Part shown: positions 52,977-64,000 of the stretch, one piece after another
Layout of the letters: the number at the start of each line of letters is the position of its first letter
Numbering within the stretch: the stretch's first letter is position 1
NCBI GenBank assembly: GCA_963576565.1
Contig: OY755047.1
Coordinates: forward strand, 23,753,171 to 23,817,170
Reading direction: 5' to 3'
Length of the DNA stretch: 64,000 nt
Source: Aspidapion aeneum
Taxonomy: Eukaryota > Arthropoda > Insecta > Coleoptera > Brentidae
Notes under the pieces: model-generated
The model's input: the letters and a program-made list of their open reading frames with translations, nothing else
What the model was told of the DNA's origin: nothing
Databases searched by the model: none
Translations under genes and position numbers: made by a program

Positions 52977-53734
52977 ATTATAGAACTATTTTAGAGTTTA
53001 TTTATAAGAATATAGAATGTAAATTTATAATAATAATAACTGAGTAGGCTGTAAATTTAAATGTTAGAAAATAGTTTTGCTAAATAAAAAATAATTGGTT
53101 GTTTTTTAAAACTGTAGTAGAGTGTATTTTCAGATATTTTCTAATAATTTTTTTTCAAGCTCCTGTTAAGAAGTTTTCTATTTTTATTACTATGCTGTAA
53201 TTTATTTAAAGAAAATAAAACAATAAATCGGCAGCAATATATTTGTTATTTGTAGCAATAGAATAATAAATATTTTTAAACAATAAATAAATGTAAAAGT
53301 AATTTTTCTGAGCTTCATTTATAGTGCACCTCTGCACCTATGTCAAATTATGTACTACTATAAAGTTTCTAAAATTTGTTTGAAGGAGGGGAAGGAAATT
53401 GTCCCAAAATATTTTCTTCAATTAGAAATTGTTTAAAAACTTTTTTTAATTAAAAAAAATTTGACATTTTCTTAAAAAAATATTAGCTTCCTGTTTTTCT
53501 TTTAGAAAGTGTTTTTGTTAAAAGATAATATTTTTGAACAAATCTATGTTCCAAGAAAACATAAATATGCAGTAGGTAAGAATATGGTTTTCTCTCGGGT
53601 TTTCTTTTTTTAATAAAAATGTTTTTATTGGTTATTGATACTGTTCTGAGAGAAACACAAAACTCCTCTGCAAACAATAAAATCTGTTTTTGCCTTGTTT
53701 AAAAAAAAAACAAATTGAAGGGTGAGTTTTATCA

Positions 53735-53899
53735 GATCGGGATGGTTATTCTCTACTTTCTGTGAGGTGAGGTGAGTGAAAAGTTCATTTTCACGGGTGA
53801 ACTTGAAATGATTTCACCACCTTATTACACGGGGAAATGAATCCACAAGGTGAGCACTCACCTCACGGTACAGACAATCAAGAATAAACACCCTGATCC
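53735..53899. mobile_element. MITE with GTGAGGTGAGTG inverted arms
   Basis: The left arm GATCGGGATGGTTATTCTC ... GTGAGGTGAGGTGAGTG matches the right arm inverted (GATCAGGGTGTTTATTCTTG ... GTGAGGTGAGTGCTCACC). Confidence 0.65.
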
Positions 53900-54053
53900 A
53901 AACATGATCTAAATTAACCTAAAATGTGATTTGAACTGAAATATCCTACCTGATAACTTTTAACATGCTTTGTCAAAAACGATCTATAAATGTAGAACAG
54001 GTTGTTTTAAAAAATGTTCAATGAACACACCAAGAAAGTTCTCATAGGTACAT

Positions 54054-54178
54054 AAAACTCCAATGCCAAATAATTGAGACACTTTTTATTGACAAATGTA
54101 ACATTACAATTAACATTTAAATGTCGGACTCATCAAACTGTCAGTAAATTTTGTCTCAATTTTTTTGAACTGGAGTTT
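54054..54178. mobile_element. 125-bp MITE, copy 2
   Basis: The ends AAACTCCA and TGGAGTTT are inverted; AATTGAGACACTTTTTATTG and AACTGTCAGTAAATTTTGTC match the two arms of the copy at 52852. Confidence 0.75.
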
Positions 54179-54221
54179 ACATCTACCCATTATATTTTTA
54201 GTTGGAAAGACAGAGATAATA

Positions 54222-54700
54222 AGGACATTTTAAAACTCTAAAAATTTTGACAACTGTTATTGTTATAGTTATTTTTAAGGTTTCACAACCTGACTAATTT
54301 GGCTTTGTTTTCCTGGCCATTTTTACACTTACTATTGGTAGAATCCTCCTCAATTAAAAAATAATACTTTTAAGCTTATTTTTATTAAAACAACTACCAA
54401 ACTTTACACACTTTGAGGTCAGTTGTTAGACATAAATGTGATGAAAAAGTAAATAACTACTAAGTAACAATAAAATCCCAATAATTATAAAGTGCTTATT
54501 AACCACAGTCAAGTTTGTGCATTTTGGTATTTTTTTAAAGAAAAATTAGTTTAAAAGTATTATTCTTTAATTAAAGAAGATTCTACTAAAGGTAAGTGCA
54601 AAAATAGTCAGGCAAATAAAGTAATTCAACCTAAGTTGTGATACCTAGACAACAACTATAACGATAACAATTGTCAAAGTGTTTCAAAATGTCCCTAATA
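54222..54700. mobile_element. foldback element, ~200-bp arms
   Basis: GGACATTTTAAAAC and GACAACTGTTATTGTTATAG at the left, with AAAAAATAATACTTTTAAGC further in, recur inverted at 54505-54700 (ACTATAACGATAACAATTGTC; AAAATGTCCC). Confidence 0.75.
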
Positions 54701-56235
54701 GGTATAGTAGAATTTTTATGAATATAGAGTTACATCATTTCCTGGTATCTTTGTTTATTATATGGGGGCATTGTTTATTGATCTAAGAGCTGGCTACCAA
54801 GGGATAGGAGTCACTGGGTAAAGTAGATTTTTTTTATACATGTTTTAAGTTATAGTTTTTTTTATTTTGTTTCTTATATGTTGTCTCCAATAATAGCATA
54901 AAAAAGAAGATTCTTATTGAAGGCAGTAAACATACAATTGGTCAAAACTTTACCTTATCGTTTACAAAAATGCATGTCCCCACATCTCTATTATGCTTGC
55001 ACCCTGACTTTTTTATTTTCTTTCTTATATTGTCTCTGGTAATACTACAAATTGTCTTATTTAAAAAACAAATTTTCGCCAGGAGGCATGTACAGCTATC
55101 CATAGGAAAAGACCTAGTCATTCTGGGTGTTGAGGTAAATTTATTTTTGTTGAAAATGAAATTTTCAATTTATTTGTGAAAACAACTAGCTGCTGTCGCT
55201 TTTGAGGTATATGTACTATGTTACTTTCTCAAAAATTGTGACAAACTTTGATACTACTTCGGGAATGTACTTTCTCAATCTAAATTTGAAAACCGCGTTT
55301 TGCCAGCTATATTGTGGTTCATAGAATTTTTTATTCACAGGTACCAGTATTTGCGTTTGTAAAAAAGAAAGCAGCCTGTACTTTTCGTTTAAATGTTTAA
55401 ATCAATTTTTATTTAGTGTTTTATTTTTCTTGGGTTAGAAATATTTGTTTTTATGGAAAAGTCAAAAACAGCTGTCCTTAGGGTCACTGCATCCTGGAAG
55501 CCTGGCGTCTCCATGGGTAGCGACAAGCCCACGTGACCTGCCTCGGAATTTCCATGGGCGACTCGTCAACTTACCTCGGAATAATTAGAGTACCTACACG
55601 CAATTTTAATACAATATTGTAAATTAACCTCGGAATTTTTAGAGTACCTACAATTTTTCTAGAAGTTTGTAAAGCGATCTCAGAATTTTTAGAGTACCTA
55701 CAGGATGTAAAATATTTGAAAAAAATTAAAGACAATACTTATATTTTAAGTTTTTGACCAAATTTTTATTCTTAAAATATAAATTAATACAAAAAAGACT
55801 ACGAAACAATTTAATGCGTACACTGTTACTATTAGATATAATATTAGTTATAGAACTTACCTACAATGATAAAAAATATCATTTCTGTGTGATTACTCTA
55901 AATTTTGCCTTTTTTGTAAATTTGTTATAGTTTCTAAAGTCATATTCCTGTGGTTCTGTCGTGCTTCCAATCAGATAGACTTTGTGCAAAAACATGATTT
56001 TTTGAAATATATTCCAAAACTTTTATTTTTGAATTTTACATCGATATCAGTAAGTCTTTGTTTTTAAAATAACATACAGTCTCTTATTAAAAAATATTAG
56101 TTAAAATATTAAATCAAGTAAAAGAAACAAACCTATCGAAACTTCAAGCCTCCTAGGAATATTCAGGAAGCCAGAATAGTTTTAATTGGTACCTAGTCCT
56201 AATACTAAACTTTCGTTATTTTAATTTAATGTTCT

Positions 56236-56515
56236 ATGTACACACCATGTACGTCTGGAGTACGTACATTTTACGTTTAAGTGGACGTACCTAGTACGAG
56301 TTTTTTACGTACAAAATACGTCGAATGTACGTATATCGTATGTACTTCGGTACGTCCATAATACGTACAAATCGAAGGAAAATAATGGCTAAAATTACGT
56401 CCCTAGGACGTACATATATGGTCCAAAAATGTACGTACTATGTACATATACTACGTCGCAGAGTTACGTAGGTACTATGTACGTACATAGTACGTACTTG
56501 TGCTGTCTGGGTAGA
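56236..56515. repeat. ACGTAC-palindrome cluster
   Basis: Roughly 280 bp containing about 25 occurrences of TACGT/ACGTA, many as the self-complementary ACGTAC or GTACGT (for example CTATGTACGTACATAG). The spacing is irregular, so it is not a simple microsatellite. It ends at TGTGCTGTCTGGGTAGAG and could be a small palindromic MITE or an array of binding sites. Confidence 0.65.
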
Positions 56516-56600
56516 GAGTGTGAACCCAAACCGAACTAACAGAAACATATTTTCGAAAAATGTGTTATTTTAATCTTTCTCAATTGAGCGCAAACCTGTG

Positions 56601-57250
56601 CGTTGGGGACAGTTTTTTGGTGGAAGTATCTGGACCGGTTAGAATACGTTTGCGATCAATTGAGAAAGGTTAGGAAAACACCAATTGATCGCAAATTTTC
56701 GTTCGAAGAAATTTCTTGAGACAAATTTCCGTTCGAAAAAAATATTCTCAAACAAATTTTCATTAGAAAGAACTGTTTTCGAATAAATCTCCGTTCAAAA
56801 AAAAATGTGTTCCAACAAATTTCCGTTTGAACAAATGGTTTTATTTCCGTTGGGGACAGTTTTTTGGTGGAAGTATCTGGACCGGTTAGAATACGTTTGC
56901 AATCAATTGAGAAAGGTTAGGAAAACACCAATTGATCGCAAATTTTCGTTCGAAGAAATTTCTTTGAGACAAATTTCCGTTCGAAAAAAATATTTTCGAA
57001 CAAATTTCCATTCGGAGAAACTGTTTTCAAACAAATTTCCGTTCGAAGAAAATGTTTTCGAACAAATTTCCGTTTGAAGAAATGGTTTTCGAACAAATTT
57101 CCGTTCGTAAAAATGTTTTTGAACAAATTTATATTCGAAGAAACTCTTTTTCCAAAATAGGTTTTTGAACCAATTTTCGTTTGGAAAAAATGTTTTCGAA
57201 CAAATTTCGATTCGAAGAAACTATTTTCGAACAAATTTTCGTTCGTAGGA
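56601..57250 (+). repeat. minisatellite with ~29-30-bp unit and a 247-bp duplication
   Basis: Units of the form TTTTCGAACAAATTTCCGTT plus CGAAGAAA repeat to 57250. A larger block starting CGTTGGGGACAGTTTTTTGG occurs at 56601 and 56848. Open frames on both strands through this region merely reflect the repeat. Confidence 0.8.
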
Positions 57251-57257
57251 AATGTTG

Positions 57258-57475
57258 GTTCGCGTCGCGTGTATGTGTTTGTGTGTGCATGTGTGCGTGT
57301 ATGTACGTCAGGTGTGTGTGTGTGCGTCTGTGTCTATAGTAAAGCCTTTTTTACAATTACAGCTACTTTCGACCTTTTGTATTTTCGGCCTTTTGTAGTT
57401 TTGACCTTATGTTTTCGACCTTTTATACTTTCGACATTTTGTGTTTTTGACCTTTTGTACTTTCGACGTTTTACT
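57258..57475 (+). repeat. GT-rich tract followed by a 15-16-bp minisatellite
   Basis: GTGTGTGTGCGT-type sequence lies at 57258-57340. Then TTTCGACCTTTTGTA units recur about eight times (57365-57475), some with an inner substitution. Confidence 0.75.
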
Positions 57476-57957
57476 CGTCGCCTGCATGTTTTTTGGACAT
57501 CGTAATAAAATAATAGGTAGATTTTAAACCTGGGGACTGCAGTGTTTACTTTTAATCCCGCGACAAGATTTTTTAAGCCCGACCGGAAGGACGGCTATGA
57601 TTTGCTAAGTGAAAAGTGACTTTAATGCCAATCTTTATATACTAAAAATAATAATAATCATAAAATAAATAAATATCAAACCACTTACTCCGGTACTCTA
57701 GTTTTAACATGTCAACCCCCGGTATATAATAATACAGTGGGCAGTGATAGTTTTCATTTATTTAGTGAGCTTTGGGCGTTGCCATGGCATGACATAAAAC
57801 AAAAGTCAGCCAGACGATAACAAACATTGAAAAAATGTGAAAAATAATATTTATTTCATAAAAAACTAAATAGGTTTAATCGAGAAAAATATCGAATCAA
57901 ATTTCTTAATGATGGAATAAACGAGGGATCAAAAATAAAACCTATTCCTACTTTGAG

Positions 57958-58098
57958 ATGGACATTGAAAAGGCCGCCGAAGAAAGCAGCTTTCCGAGTG
58001 CCGAAAATGATAAAAAGAATGTCAAAAATTTCACCGAAAAGGTATTCCTGGTTTACATCCTGGAGAAGTCTAAAAAGTTAAATGCTTCGTTTATATGA
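57958..58098 (+). CDS. short open frame inside the hAT-like element
   Basis: 46 residues from ATG 57958: MDIEKAAEESSFPSAENDKK then VKNFTEKVFLVYILEKSKKL, stop 58096-58098. The codon pattern is more gene-like than its surroundings, and AATAAAATAAAAG follows about 145 bp later (58241). It could be a fragment of a captured or element gene, or chance. No family recognised. Confidence 0.3.
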   Translation: MDIEKAAEESSFPSAENDKKNVKNFTEKVFLVYILEKSKKLNASFI

Positions 58099-58816
58099 AG
58101 GCAATATTCTATACCAAAGGACACAATAATATTGGAATCCAACGAAGTCATCAGCAAAGTACAGTAAACTTACGCCAAGCTGGAAGCAACAGAATAACCG
58201 TTATTGTGTATCTTGATAGCTTTTTGTTTTTTTTTGTATTTTAATAAAATAAAAGTATCCAAAAAACCTATATTTTACTTACTTACTTTTAATCACTGGG
58301 GATAAAAAATCTTTAAGGGATTAAAGGTAAACTTTTATGCTCTAGAGTGCATAAAGAAATTTATTAAATGATACAAGGACCAACAATAGTTTTCTATATT
58401 TTATAAAACAGATCAACTAATTTTTGGTTTCTTGCGCTGTGTGGGTCCTAATCAATATTGAAAGCATAAAAAACTTAGTTTTTATTCGACAATCTGAGAA
58501 AGCATTATTTTAATGTTTTGTTTATTTGGACAGTCTAAATATATATACCGAGTGTGACGGACAGTTCTTTACGTAACATCTGTAAACCATTTTATTTTTT
58601 TGAATACAAAAATAGCTACGCTCCTGACAGTGTCAGATTCGTCATATAACCAAAAATATTTAGCTGTCGTGTCGCTACCCTAAGAAGACACTACGTCTTC
58701 GTGATGCAGTGACCCTAGCTGTCCTGTGTAACAGCGCCGCTGTGCAATTAATGTCAAAACTAAATTAAGAATTAAGAAAAAATTACAGATTTCTATCAGA
58801 AAGTACCGCTGGCATG

Positions 58817-59039
58817 CAAAGCAAAAACCTAGTAACTCGACTTACTCAAAAATGAGATTTTTATATCATTGAAATAACCGTAAAAAACGGCACCAGAGAG
58901 TTTTTCTAGAATGTGGCTATCTTAGAAAACAAGGAAGTTGAATGTAGTTAAATAAACTATGGTTAGTATGTAGTTAAATAAACTTCAAACTCTATTTCCC
59001 AAAACACTAGTTTTTGACTTACTAGGTTTCTGCTTTGCA
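58817..59039. mobile_element. MITE with ~20-bp TIR
   Basis: GCAAAGCAAAAACCTAGTAA at the left and GCAAAGCAGAAACCTAGTAA (other strand) at the right. 223 bp, non-coding, just right of the hAT-like element. Confidence 0.75.
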
Positions 59040-59202
59040 CGACAGACCACGTCATCTTCCTTTTTCGCAGTTCGTGAATCGACGATCACGTGATCAAAAT
59101 AAATTTACAAAAAAACCCATGCAATTTCAAAATTTGGGCGATCAAGCCATATGATAGAAACCAATTATAACTTATTTTTTTGTTGTGTTAGATAAACAAA
59201 AG

Positions 59203-59440
59203 AATTTCGGGGTGCTGACTTTTTTCCGATTTTGAAAATATGGTCTAAAACGATGGCAAAATGCGAAAAACCCATAGAAAAATGTGCATATTTTAGAATA
59301 AAGCTGTGGAGGAGAAAATAGGGGAGTACAAACACGCATCGTTGCCAAATTTCAAAAAAATTAGTTTCTAAAATGTTTGATAAAACCCAAAATAAGGCAA
59401 ATTTCAAAAAAAGAAAAAAAGTCAGCACCCCCAAATTCGA
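59203..59440. mobile_element. MITE with GGGGTGCTGACTTTTTT termini
   Basis: GAATTTCGGGGTGCTGAC (left) pairs with GTCAGCACCCCCAAATTC (right). The inner parts are weakly similar. The open frames across it on both strands have no support. Confidence 0.65.
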
Positions 59441-61116
59441 TGAAGAATTTACTAGAAAAAACAAAAATTCCTCTAATGCTACCAATTTCTCCCTGGATGA
59501 CCTGGTTGAAAAAGCATCATATGGATAATTTCCAACACTGCAATTGTGTAATTTATCTCAAAAATAGGGATGAGACGGGCACCTTAAGTCAAATGAAAAA
59601 AGAATGGATCCTGGTTTTTTTTTTAACTAAGCGACAAATAATAATACGACAATCCTAGGTCTACAAGCCTAGATTTTGATTGAAGGTTTAACTTATTTTT
59701 CCCGTGAATGCAATTGTTTTTAATATTTATATAAATTGTTTATAAATATCTTGCGTTATGGGTTATCTTTTTTCGTTGTAACAAAGATATTATTTCCACA
59801 CAAAGGTTAGAAATAAATAAAAAGAATATAATATTTTGGTTTAAAAATGGTAGCCATATAGCCAAACCTCCAAACGTCAATAGGAGATGTCCAATAAAAA
59901 CGGTGTAAGTCAGTGTCAGCTGTCCGTTATATTTTACATGTTAATTTTTTAGACAAGTTAGCGACGATTAAACCGATCTTCAATTGTTTTGATGAGTGTG
60001 TAATTGAAAACGGATTCTAATATATCTTGTGCTTTTTACAATATTTAAATATTGATACGTATTTGATACGGTAATGCATCTACAGACATACTTTTAAGAT
60101 ATTTATGTATTATTTGGCTTTGAATTTTTTTTTTATCAATCATGGATTATTTCTATTATTTTTTGAACTTTAAACCACCCGTCAGGGGAGGTACTACAAT
60201 TTAAGACTATTTTTAACGGGAATCCTATGACTGCACGGAGTAAATATACATTTCGTTACAAATTTTTTATGTGGTTTTTCTTTATTTCTAGAGTTAATTT
60301 GAATTTATATGAGATGAAACTCACTGAGAATCTTTGCAGTTAATTGACTTGTGAGTATTAAAAAAATGCTAAGTTTTAAGATACTAATAAGTAAATACTG
60401 GTGTAATAGTTTATAAAATACAGGGTGTTTTGTTAACAAAAATTAAAAAATATTTAAAAAAATTGACATGGGATTGACATAAGTATCAATTTTTGGAATC
60501 ACATTCTGACGATCCAAAGTTTGACATTCAAAAAAAATAAAATACAAAAATTTTGACATGTGCCATTTTTGGCATTAGATTCTGAAATTTAGGAAAATAG
60601 CTTACAACTTTGCCAATAATCAATATTACCGGATATAGCTATTTAAGTAAAATATAACCGGTAACTCTGTACAGCAGTGTAGTTTTTGTAGCACCAAAAT
60701 TAGGTCTAATTAAATATTATTTTCCTGTATTTATCAAATTTGACTTATGTAGGTACTTATGGTAAAATTCAAAAACTATGACCATTATATTAGTGGTATG
60801 ACTTTCAAGTACAAAATTATTTATATACCAACATTGCACCCCGAGCCAAATTAAGTTAAAAATAAGTTTTTCTTTTTAAAGTGATGTTTAAAAATATTTA
60901 AGTGTCTCTTAAGATGCAGTTTTCTCTAATAAAAATACTTTATCGTCAAGATGAAGGGTAAGTTTCTGGTTTTCTAGTTCTTGACCGATTTCCGAAATTA
61001 TTAGTATTTTTCTCTCAAATGTAACCTTAAAAACTATTGGCACAGTTAATGCATGTCAACTCCACCAATAATGTCATTAGGTTCAACCCACGATGCCTAG
61101 AATTAGACTGGTCTTC

Positions 61117-61161
<45 letters not shown>

Positions 61162-61908
61162 CGACATCGAACGTTTAGCCTTTATGAAAAGCGTATAAAA
61201 AAGGATGAACTTATAGTAAACAAGAAGTCAGTGAGGTACCAAAGACGCGCATGTTTAGAAGCGTTTGCCGCTGTGACTCAAAATTCATTATTACATAGTT
61301 TTTTATTACTAAACAGGAGCAAGCACAGTAAGATTTCCACTTTTAAAAGACGAAGAAATAGTCATTATTAAAACTTTTAAATCCTCTACCTGTATTTAGA
61401 CCAAAAATTGTAATGTCTGTAGGAAGGCTAGCAGCATAACTTTCATTCTCATCTGTTCGGAGTTGTAATATAGTATGTCAATTTTCGAGCCGTGTTGATA
61501 AAGTTTGTGACTCTTAAAAAAGCCTAAAATTTGGAAAATTAGGCCATTGGGTAGGCTTTTTTTGTTTAAATACTCCTGATTTAAAATTTTTATGACTTTA
61601 TTATGTTATAACTAATTTAGATAAGTGATATCTTGGTAGAACAAAGTATGGGGCTTTTGCCTTATTGACAAAAATTAGGTGCAGGGTCGCACAACAAATT
61701 TTTTGCAGGGTGGTAAAATTTACCCATTTTTTATACCTCTCCGTCATCTTAAATTTTTGACATATATGTCAAATTTTGAGTACCGTCAACAAAGTTTCAT
61801 CTTTTGTCTATAAAAGGAGAAAAAAATTGCATTGCGTTATAAAAAATAAAAACTGAACTGTTTTGCATTGAGTATGTGAAAAGTCTTTACTATATTTTTT
61901 TGTTTCAG

Positions 61909-62068
61909 ATTACAAACGTTTGACACAAAAATGACAGCACAAGAAAACCATAATAATGACAACAACCCAAACATCGTTAAAGGCCCAGAAATTGAGAGAA
62001 TGGTCGACATCTCTTTGGGAGAGTTTTTGTTTAATATCCTGCCAGTCCACGACACAAATTTACTTTAT
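61909..62068 (+). CDS. putative first coding exon of a host gene
   Basis: The acceptor TTTTTTTGTTTCAG precedes 61909, the ATG is at 61931 and a strong donor GTAAGT follows TAT at 62068 (phase 0). The 46 codons read MTAQENHNNDNNPNIVKGPE, then IERMVDISLGEFLFNILPVH and DTNLLY. Codon use is balanced, unlike the AT-rich flanks. If real, a non-coding 5' exon lies upstream and further exons lie downstream, probably past 64000; no matching exon was found inside the window. The family is unknown to me. Confidence 0.45.
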
Positions 62069-63293
62069 GTAAGTCAAAATTGATGAACAAAATTAGGAGA
62101 GCTAAACCAAATCGTCCCCTTAGTGCAACAACTAGATCACTTAAAATTGATAGTTTTGATAGCTCAAGATGTCTTTTTATAAAATGTGTATTTCGGAGTT
62201 ATCTCTTTCTTGACTCTCTTTAAACAAGTTTGGTTGCTCGTACAAGATATCTAGATGTTGCATTAAAAAGATAATGAAAAATAGCTCAGCTTTAACTGGA
62301 TAACTCAAAATGCATAAATTTCGAGTTATCTATAGTTGTGTGTGTGTGTGTGTGTGTGTGTTGAGTTTTATGGCCTGGAACTCGCCAACTGGCCAGCATC
62401 TCTCTTTATAATTAAATTTATTTTCAGATGAAATCACTTTCATATCTATAGTTGATGTTGTATATAAGTGGCATCATAGCTATGGTAAACCAAATTTTGC
62501 GGCAAAATCTAATTAAAGAAGCCTTAAAAAATTAGTGTTTCACTTTGTACGTGCAGTGTGCCGCTCGGGGTTTAATGTTCGAAGGATAAAACACTAAGAC
62601 CTTTTAAAGGCGGGATCAAATAGGTACTTACCTAATAAATAAAGATCCGAAACATAAAAGAGGATCCAAAATTATATCTATTAAAATGTGCGCAAACAGT
62701 GATTTAGTTGCAAAAACGGTAATTTGTTTTGTAAAAAGCTCCGTCATAATTTGTTTCACATAAACAGTCAAAACAACAACAAATAAAAAACGTCAAAGCC
62801 CGGCTAAATCAATAATAGGTTCGTAACAACCAGATAATAGTATATATGTTCCTTTCTAATGAAATCGTTTAGAAGAAGACATCAATAAAAAGCAAGTAAA
62901 ATAGTAAACTAATGACTAATTAGTGCAGTGGCTCATCTTGGGAATGAATATCAATATAAAAATTAAAGGAAGTGCGTGCCACTGTATGTACCCCTCTACT
63001 CCCTTTCCGCCCATCACGGTTTTGATGACGCGGTGTCACTTTAATACAATATCAACTATAGTTGTTGGACTAAGGGGTCGACATTATATATACCGGGTTT
63101 CGGAAGCGTTTACTTTTTCACCTTCAAGTTAAAAGACCTTGAATAAAATTCGTTTGCCTCTTCCCATTGGCCGTAACTAAATTTTATTGTTTACAAAATG
63201 GCGACTATATAGTTTTTTTTTTGGTGGTTACTTCATGACATATTTACATTATGTTAAATCAAAAATGTCAATGACGAACCGTCATAATAAAAA
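62069..63293. other. AT-rich sequence, possible intron, with (GT)n
   Basis: (GT)n at 62337-62361. CTATAGTTGATGTTGTAT (62449) and its inverted relative near 63040-63065 may bound an element of about 600 bp. No exon recognised. Confidence 0.35.
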
Positions 63294-64000
63294 TACTCTG
63301 CAAATATATGGGCTTCTAAGCTCACACTAGGTACTATAGTTATAGTGTACGTATGAGCTAATATAACTAAAAACTGAAATATATTTTATTCAACTCCAGA
63401 CTAAATTACCTTTTGTTTGATACCGCACAAGCCATGTTTTGGCTTAAACTCAAATTTTTGAAATCTACCCCCACCCTTAAAAAAACAAAAACTAAAATGT
63501 ATTTTGTTAAACTCCGGACTCAATTACCTTTCGTTTGGTATCACATACGCCATATTTTCACTTAAACTCTAATTTTTGAAATATACCCCCACCTTTTTTT
63601 TAAATAAATTAAATTGTATTTTGTTTAACTCCAGACTCCATTACCTTTCGTTTGATATCACACACGCCATATTTTCCCATAAACTCTAATTTTTGAAATC
63701 TACCCCCACCCTTTTATTTGGTTTGTGTTCGGTGGATTTTGTTCATTTTTAAATGGGACCATCTCGGCCCAAAACCCTGCCTAGGTACCGAATTTCATTA
63801 AAATCGGCCAAGCGGTTTTTGAGTTATGCGCGTTGGTCGTTACAGACAGACAGACAGACATACAGACAGACAGACGGCGCAACAAAAAAGTTTCAAAATC
63901 ATCTGAAACGCAAAGATATATAAAAAATTTTGATATCGGAGCAACTTTTTTTTTCTCGAAAAAATTAGGATCACCATAGCTCACACTACTATAGTATAGT
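63294..64000 (-). mobile_element. HINE/DINE-like repeat, copy G, cut by the window end
   Basis: Minus-strand copy with the 3' hairpin at 63319-63358, three tandem units, core, a short GTCT run (about 63845-63880) and most of the 5' hairpin; only the last few bases fall outside the window. Confidence 0.8.

Larger units (their letters stand above)
52394..55470. other. 3' flank of the small gene; MITE-rich AT sequence
   Basis: Probable 3' UTR at the left, then the inverted-repeat elements annotated separately at 52852, 53735, 54054 and 54222. An open frame at 54970-55179 is hydrophobic but lacks any family signature. No other gene recognised. Confidence 0.4.
55479..58717. mobile_element. 3.24-kb hAT-like element with perfect 8-bp duplication
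   Basis: The left end TAGGGTCACTGCATC is matched exactly by the right end on the other strand, and both sides continue to GGGTAGCGACA about 35 bp in. The flanks are identical, GCTGTCCT at 55471-55478 and 58718-58725. An 8-bp duplication with a TAGGG start fits hAT. No transposase was recognised inside; the interior holds an ACGTAC palindrome cluster, minisatellites and one short open frame, each annotated separately. Confidence 0.85.
58726..61908. other. intergenic region with MITEs and a (TA)n tract
   Basis: Two inverted-repeat elements are annotated at 58817 and 59203. A repeat related to 47205 lies at about 60420-60670, opening with TACAGGGTGTTTTG. (TA)n occupies 61122-61157. The open frame 61093-61371 runs out of the TA tract and is not convincing. 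No further gene recognised. Confidence 0.4.

Noticed and set aside
54970..55179. Hydrophobic 69-codon frame as a membrane protein
   Set aside because: Hydrophobicity follows from T-rich sequence; there is no family signature, and a possible small exon at 55083-55134 is too weak to claim.
56805..57234. Open frames on both strands through the FEEN/FERKF-like repeats
   Set aside because: They follow from a minisatellite whose unit lacks stops in those phases and have no independent support.
61093..61371. 92-codon frame starting in a (TA)n tract
   Set aside because: The start is within a microsatellite, no splice or family evidence was found, and the remainder was not recognised.

Overview
This window is animal nuclear DNA, most likely from an insect with a large, repeat-rich, AT-rich genome. 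The evidence is a spliced metazoan mitochondrial ribosomal protein gene with GT-AG introns, together with mariner, hAT, PIF/Harbinger-like, BEL/Pao, Ty3/gypsy and several non-LTR elements of the kinds that fill insect (for example beetle) genomes. The species call is inference. There are no operons, CRISPR arrays or bacterial features.

Host genes. (1) mRpS30 (mitoribosomal protein S30, now mL65; PDCD9 family), minus strand, 25618-37430. Nine exons join into one uninterrupted 590-codon frame, and the introns are packed with transposons. (2) An unrecognised three-exon, 78-residue gene on the plus strand, 48876-52393. (3) A plausible first coding exon of another plus-strand gene at 61909-62068, whose remainder is not seen.

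Layout. 1-6.35 kb: two broken mariner transposases, a roughly 167-bp satellite array and a hAT deletion derivative with an 8-bp target duplication. 6.4-19.5 kb: LINE fragments of at least three types, two large foldback elements, a HINE/DINE-like element with GTCT repeats, a pure (GT)203 array, a long-TIR MITE and a tRNA-like sequence. 19.8-24.8 kb: a 1,035-bp TIR element with a 7-bp target duplication, then the most striking item: a nearly intact retroelement encoding an OTU protease, two C2H2 zinc fingers, a YLDD reverse transcriptase and a restriction-like endonuclease. Its last ~65 codons lie in the opposite orientation beside it. 25.6-37.4 kb: mRpS30. Intron 4 carries a tandem array of a ~500-550-bp dimer built from BEL/Pao integrase pieces; intron 1 carries a hAT element with a perfect 8-bp duplication and TCCTGTA-rich inverted repeats. 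37.6-46.8 kb: a gypsy remnant with both LTRs and a 5-bp duplication nested in a MITE, a PIF/Harbinger-like element, and a nested cluster of HINE-like copies. 48.9-64 kb: the small gene with repeats in its introns, several MITEs, a 3.24-kb hAT-like element with a perfect 8-bp duplication full of minisatellites, and a last HINE-like copy running off the window.

The genes do not form a functional unit. mRpS30 belongs to mitochondrial translation; nearly everything else is mobile DNA in various stages of decay. The interest lies in the OTU-RT-endonuclease element, the integrase-derived satellite, the nested insertions that define element boundaries, and the unidentified small gene.
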